Below are positions 60,435 through 64,000 of a stretch of DNA of 64,000 bases, piece by piece (positions within the stretch are counted from its first letter, which is position 1; every line of letters begins with the position of its first letter). The notes under the pieces were generated by a model, which was not told the origin of the DNA, did not search any database, and saw only the letters and a program-made list of their open reading frames with translations. The position numbers and the translations under genes are program-made. The DNA is from an uncultured Vicinamibacterales bacterium (GTDB lineage Bacteria > Acidobacteriota > Vicinamibacteria > Vicinamibacterales > UBA8438), in assembly GCA_958295905.1 (NCBI GenBank), contig OY282382.1:868001-932000 (forward strand), given 5' to 3'.

Positions 60435-61652
60435 CTATTCCAGCACCGTGACCCGATCGCCGTCGGCCAAATCCGCAGCGCCTTCGACGACGATGCGCTC
60501 TCCGGCGGTCAGACCGGCGACGACGTCGACCTGATTGCCGACCGCGGTCCCGAGCCTCACCGCCCGGCGCTCCACCTGATCGCCGCGCACCACGTACAGG
60601 ATGTCCTGGCCGTCCTGGCGGTAGACCGCCCCGGCCGGGATCAACAGCCGCGTCCCGCCGGCCCGAGGCTCGGGAGGCGCGTCCTCCAGAAACGCGACGC
60701 TGACGCCCATGTCCGGCAGGATGCGCGGATCGAGCTCGTCGAACGCGATGCGCACCAGCACCGTCGCCCGCTGCCGATCCGCGGCCGGCACGGTGGTGAT
60801 GACCGCGCCCGGAATGTCCCAGTCGGGGTAGGCGTCGAGGTTGGCCACCACCCGCTGGCCGTCGCGGACCCGATTGATGTAGCTCTCGTTGACGTCGACC
60901 TCGATCTCGAGCGAGGCCATGTCGACGAGTGTGCTCACCCCGGTCCGGGTGAATCCACCCCCCGCCGACACCGGAGAGATCATCTCGCCCTCCTCGGCGT
61001 CCTTCGAGATCGCCACCCCGTCGAACGGGGCGCGGATCACCATGTCGTCGAGCTGGGTCCGATAGACGTCGATCTCCCGCTCGGCCACCACGACCTGTTC
61101 CTGCGACAGCGCGATTCGCGCCGCGAGCGAGTCGACCTCGGCGGTGTCGGTGTCGAGGTCGGCGGCGCCGACCACCCCTTCCTCCACCAGCCGCCGGGTT
61201 CGGGCCAGCGCGAGCTGCGCCTCGCGCAGCCGGACCTCCTGCTCTGCGATCGCCCGCCGCGCCGCGCCCAGCCGCGCCTCGGCCAGGGCCAGTTGCGAGC
61301 GCACCGTGGAGTCGTCCAGGCGCGCGAGAACCTGTCCCCGGCGCACCGCCATGCCTTCCTCGACGCGAACCGCGATGAGCTTCCCGGTCACCTTGGACGA
61401 CACGGTCGCCCGGCGGCGCGCGGTGACGTAGCCGGAGGCGTTGAGGACGGCGGTGTCGGCGGGGGCGGCCGCCGTCTCGCGCGCCACCGCCGTGCGCACC
61501 GCCGCCATCCCGGACGGTCCGGCCCACCACCACCATCCGCCGCCGGCCGCGAGCAGCAGGACGGGCACGACCAGCCAGCGCCACGGCCGGCGGCCGGTGT
61601 CGGCCGGGCGTTCGATCCTCAGGCCGTCGAGGGAAGGGGATGCGGCAGCCAC
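60435..61652 (-). CDS. HlyD/MacA-type periplasmic adaptor of an efflux transporter
   Basis: A 405-residue membrane fusion protein: one transmembrane helix (WRWLVVPVLLLAAGG), a lipoyl half (NASGYVTARRRATVSSKVTG, VEEGMAVRRGQVLARLDDS), a coiled-coil hairpin (about 130-210), the second lipoyl half (MVIRAPFDGVAISKDAEEGE), and beta-barrel and proximal domains ending LTAGERIVVEGAADLADGDR. The GTG at 61650-61652 was chosen because it gives VAAASPSLDGLRIERP directly before the helix; the longer frame upstream runs into non-coding sequence. No pump or outer-membrane gene is adjacent, so partners lie elsewhere. Confidence 0.87.
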   Translation of the reverse strand: MAAASPSLDGLRIERPADTGRRPWRWLVVPVLLLAAGGGWWWWAGPSGMAAVRTAVARETAAAPADTAVLNASGYVTARRRATVSSKVTGKLIAVRVEEGMAVRRGQVLARLDDSTVRSQLALAEARLGAARRAIAEQEVRLREAQLALARTRRLVEEGVVGAADLDTDTAEVDSLAARIALSQEQVVVAEREIDVYRTQLDDMVIRAPFDGVAISKDAEEGEMISPVSAGGGFTRTGVSTLVDMASLEIEVDVNESYINRVRDGQRVVANLDAYPDWDIPGAVITTVPAADRQRATVLVRIAFDELDPRILPDMGVSVAFLEDAPPEPRAGGTRLLIPAGAVYRQDGQDILYVVRGDQVERRAVRLGTAVGNQVDVVAGLTAGERIVVEGAADLADGDRVTVLE

Positions 61653-61825
61653 TTTTTGAGACTCTTGTCGAATATCGAACACGGTAACTGTACCATGCCG
61701 GGCGGAGGGCGTGGCGACGGTCGAGGTATTCGACGATCCGCGGGGCCGGCGGTTCCCGCCCCCACCATTACTCTGCCGGGGCATCCCGTCCCGCAGACCG
61801 CCGGACGGCATCACGGGACGAGAGC

Positions 61826-62266
61826 ATGAACGACCGAAAATACCGCCAGCGGGGCTATCAGGACGACGGCGGCGGCCGCGAACCGGCTGACCGGCCGGGT
61901 CAGCCCCGCGGGGACGGCGCGCCGCGCAGCGTCATCAACCGGCAGCACCGGCCGCCGAACCTGCCCGGCTTCCACGACGTCATGCGGTGCGCCCGTTGCC
62001 GCCGGACCCTGCGGTCGGCGATCGGCCCGGAAACGACCTGTCCCGCGTGCGGGTCGGCCCTCCACACCTGCGCGCAGTGCGCGTCCTTCGACAGCGGCAG
62101 CCGTTTCGAGTGCCTCCAGCCGGTGAAGGTCCGCGTATTCCCCAAGGACGCCCGCAACGAGTGCGCCCACTTCGCCCCGCGGGTGACCGTCGAGCGCCGG
62201 ACGCGCTCGGAGGCCGCCGCCGGTCCCCGCAGCGCCAAGCAGGCTTTCGAGGATCTCTTCAAGTAG
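61826..62266 (+). CDS. Zinc-ribbon protein of unknown function
   Basis: A 146-residue protein. A charged N-terminus is followed by paired zinc-binding cysteines MRCARCRRTL and TCPACGSALHTCAQCASF, then C in RFECLQPV and C-H in NECAHFAPRV, enough for two zinc sites. The C-terminus (SAKQAFEDLFK) is conserved-looking. I do not recognise a named family. It is transcribed in the direction of the redoxin gene 109 bp downstream. Confidence 0.75.
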   Translation: MNDRKYRQRGYQDDGGGREPADRPGQPRGDGAPRSVINRQHRPPNLPGFHDVMRCARCRRTLRSAIGPETTCPACGSALHTCAQCASFDSGSRFECLQPVKVRVFPKDARNECAHFAPRVTVERRTRSEAAAGPRSAKQAFEDLFK

Positions 62267-62375
62267 GCGTCTGCGCGGTGGAACGGCGCGGAGTCCGGTA
62301 GGATGGTTGGGCGGCCGGCGGCGCCGCGGGGCGTCGATGTCCGGGCCCGGTGAGAGAAGCTGCCATAATTGAGGC

Positions 62376-63008
62376 ATGGACGCCCGTACCCCGGCCGATC
62401 TCGAAGCGGCGCTCGCCGATCTCGCGGCGCCGGTGAAACTCCTGTTCTTCACCCGGACGTTCGGTTGCGACACCTGCGGGTCCGCGCGGCGGATCGTGGA
62501 CTCGATCGCGTCGCTGTCCGACCGCGTGACCGTCGAGGAGTTCAACCTGGTGCTCGACAAGGACGAGGTCCGGGACTACGGCATCCGGCGCGCGCCGGCG
62601 ATTGCGGTGGTCGGCGAGGCCGATACCGGAATCCGGTTCTACGGCGCGCCCGACGGCCACGAGCTCGTCTCCCTGATCGACGCCATCGCCCTCGTCGCCT
62701 CCCGCGACTCCGGTCTGAGCGGCGAGAGCCGCGCCCGGCTGGCGGAAGTGGAGCAGCCGATCGACATCCAGGTCTTCGTCACCCCCACCTGACCCCACTG
62801 TCCCCAGGCGGTCAGCTTGGCCCATCGCATGGCTCTCGCCAGTCCCCACGTCACCGCCGCCGCGGTCGCGGCGGTCGAGTATCCGGACCTCGTGCGGCAG
62901 TACCGGGTGACCGGGGTGCCGAAGACGGTGATCAACGGCCGCGTCGAGATTCTCGGCGCGGTGCCCGAGGCCGCGTTCGTCAGCCAGGTCGTGGAGTCGG
63001 TGGCATGA
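62376..63008 (+). CDS. Two-site thioredoxin-fold selenoprotein (CxxC plus UxxC), read through UGA
   Basis: Read with UGA 62790-62792 as selenocysteine this is a 210-residue protein built like protein disulfide oxidoreductase (tandem glutaredoxin-like domains). The first site is TFGCDTCGSARR (about residues 29-40). The second is VFVTPT-Sec-PHCPQAV with Sec139, where homologues have CPHC. After the UGA the frame stays open for 71 codons: LAHRMALASPHV, EYPDLVRQYRVTGVPKTVIN with the cis-Pro of the fold, then INGRVEILGAVPEAAFV. The stop overlaps the M61 peptidase start (ATGA). PDO proteins reduce or shuffle disulfides, often with thioredoxin reductase. A hairpin 17 bases after the UGA fits a SECIS. 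A nonsense mutation is unlikely because both domains are intact and the UGA hits the catalytic position. Confidence 0.88.
62804..62820 (+). promoter_or_regulatory. Bacterial SECIS candidate for the redoxin gene
   Basis: CCAGGC (62804-62809), loop GGTCA, GCTTGG (62815-62820): a 6-bp stem with one G-U pair. The loop begins with GG and starts 18 bases after the UGA's last base, within the known range though near its short end. Confidence 0.6.
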
Positions 63009-64000
63009 CGGTGCGGGGCGGCGGGATCGCCGCGTTGCGGGTGGCCGGGCTGGTCGCTCTGGGACTTGCGGCGGCTTGGTTCATGCCGCGGGCCGGGGGG
63101 CAGACCGGCGTCGACGGCGGCGGGCCGTCCGTCGCCTACGAGCTGCGCTTTCCCGAGCCGGAGCATCGCTGGATGGAGGTCGCGGTGACGGCGGCCGGCC
63201 TCCCGCCCGCGCCGTTGAGCATGCGGATGAGCACCGCCTCGCCGGGGCGCTACGCGAGACATGATTTCGCGAAGAACGTGTTCGAGGTGCGGGCGTTCGA
63301 CGGCGCCGGCAACATCCTCGCCCCGGTCCGGTCCGCGATGGCGCGCTGGGACGTGGCCGGCCATGACGGGACGGTGCGGTTCGTCTACCGCGTGTACGGC
63401 GACCGGGTGGACGGCACGTATCTCGCGATCGACGATTCCCATGCGCACCTCAACATGCCCGCCGCCCTGATGTGGGGATCCGGGCTGGAGCAGCGGCCGG
63501 CCACCGTCCGGTTCGAGCCCCCGCCGGACAGCGGCTGGAGGGTGGCCACGCAGCTCTATCCGTCGGACGACCCGTTCGTCTACACCGCGCCGAACCTGCC
63601 GTATCTGCTCGACAGTCCGGCCGAGCTGAGCCGCTTCGCGGAGCGGTCGTTCACCGTCGCAGACCCCGCCGATGCCGGCCACCGGCCGGTGTTCCGGATT
63701 GCGATGCACCACGGCGGGGGCGATCGCGAGCTCGACCGGTACGCGCAGGACGTCGAACGGATAGTGCGCGAGATGGTGCGCGTGTTCGGCGAGTTCCCGC
63801 GGTTCGAGACCGGCCGCTACACGTTCATCGCCGACTATCTGCCGGCCGCCTCGGGCGACGCCATGGAGCACCGGAACAGCACCGTGCTGAGCGCGCCGGC
63901 GACGTTGCGGGCCCAGCGGCGGCGCCTGCTGGGTTCGGTGTCGCACGAGTTCTTCCACGTCTGGAACGTGGAACGGATTCGCCCCCGGTCGCTCGAGCCG
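63005..64000 (+). CDS. M61-family glycyl aminopeptidase-like protein (3' truncated by window edge)
   Basis: 332 codons are visible. Signal peptide (VAGLVALGLAAAWFMPRAGG), then the N-terminal beta domain of M61 peptidases (VAYELRFPEPEHRWMEVAVT, STASPGRYARHDFAKNVFEV), and the catalytic domain beginning TFIADYLPAASGDAMEHRNS and the zinc motif SVSHEFFHVWNVERIRP (HExxH). M61 enzymes usually also have a C-terminal PDZ domain and are about 600 residues, so nearly half is outside the window. The start overlaps the redoxin gene's stop by 4 bp. Confidence 0.92.
   Translation, partial: MTVRGGGIAALRVAGLVALGLAAAWFMPRAGGQTGVDGGGPSVAYELRFPEPEHRWMEVAVTAAGLPPAPLSMRMSTASPGRYARHDFAKNVFEVRAFDGAGNILAPVRSAMARWDVAGHDGTVRFVYRVYGDRVDGTYLAIDDSHAHLNMPAALMWGSGLEQRPATVRFEPPPDSGWRVATQLYPSDDPFVYTAPNLPYLLDSPAELSRFAERSFTVADPADAGHRPVFRIAMHHGGGDRELDRYAQDVERIVREMVRVFGEFPRFETGRYTFIADYLPAASGDAMEHRNSTVLSAPATLRAQRRRLLGSVSHEFFHVWNVERIRPRSLEP

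Noticed and set aside
55200-61829. A 2209-codon plus-strand open frame
   Set aside because: It runs antisense to five well-supported minus-strand genes. Long antisense frames are common at this GC content, and no domain is visible.

Overview
This is a GC-rich bacterial window, roughly two thirds G+C by eye, with one clearly AT-rich gene at 24.96-25.92 kb. Its gene content suggests an Acidobacteriota-like organism, perhaps of the Vicinamibacteria: exported S9, M23 and M61 peptidases, a lipoprotein amidohydrolase, a UPF0182 membrane protein, an octahaem cytochrome fused to HEAT and TPR repeats, a SoxC sulfite dehydrogenase with its cytochrome, and a SelD fused to a flavoprotein. That placement is an inference; no rRNA or other marker gene is present. 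No tRNA or CRISPR array was seen.

Layout. 0-12.8 kb is chromosomal backbone: an FAH-family tail, rhomboid protease, serC-DUF1015, a LytM endopeptidase, the SelD fusion, a class I aminotransferase and an S9 peptidase. 12.9-29 kb is a mobile-element hotspot. It holds two paralogous AAA+/nuclease-like ATPases, two intact IS110-family elements, two tandem internally deleted IS110 copies in exact 875-bp units, an ISKra4-type transposase, a degraded group II intron split by an intact IS4-family element with a 9-bp target duplication, an RND-pump stub followed by an AT-rich DUF5677-like gene, and IS630 and nucleotidyltransferase remnants. 29.2-32 kb is a molybdate module (HTH-TOBE regulator, modA, modB, modC). 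32-42 kb carries a small P-loop kinase, an anion transporter, a SixA-like phosphatase, an aromatic amino acid decarboxylase, an OsmC-like protein, a YyaL-like protein, a transketolase and an exported methyltransferase. 42.3-47 kb is a defence-like operon: a TrlF-type PHP-SMC ATPase, a Schlafen-type AlbA_2 ATPase and a decayed SNF2 helicase. 47.6-64 kb holds sulfite dehydrogenase and its cytochrome, SMP-30, the octahaem cytochrome, a BON protein, the amidohydrolase, UPF0182, an HlyD-type adaptor, a zinc-ribbon protein, a redoxin and a partial M61 peptidase.

The most notable result is a set of three probable selenoprotein genes that standard ORF calling splits or misses. They are an OsmC-like protein (UGA at 36734), a Rdx/SelW-like protein with a CxxU motif (minus strand, UGA at 50241-50243) and a two-site thioredoxin-fold protein with a UxxC motif (UGA at 62790). 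In each, homology continues in frame through the UGA, the UGA sits where the family has a redox Cys, and a hairpin with G in the first two loop positions lies 17-25 nt downstream. The selenophosphate synthetase fusion at 6.0-8.3 kb would supply the selenium donor. SelA, SelB and tRNA-Sec must lie outside the window.

Other structure: at least three families of short dispersed intergenic repeats with inverted or CTAG ends (MITE-like), several local tandem duplications that rebuild gene ends, and palindromes that may be operators. Molybdate uptake and the molybdopterin-dependent SoxC form a plausible functional pair. Many very long plus-strand ORFs here are antisense shadows of minus-strand genes, as expected at this GC content.
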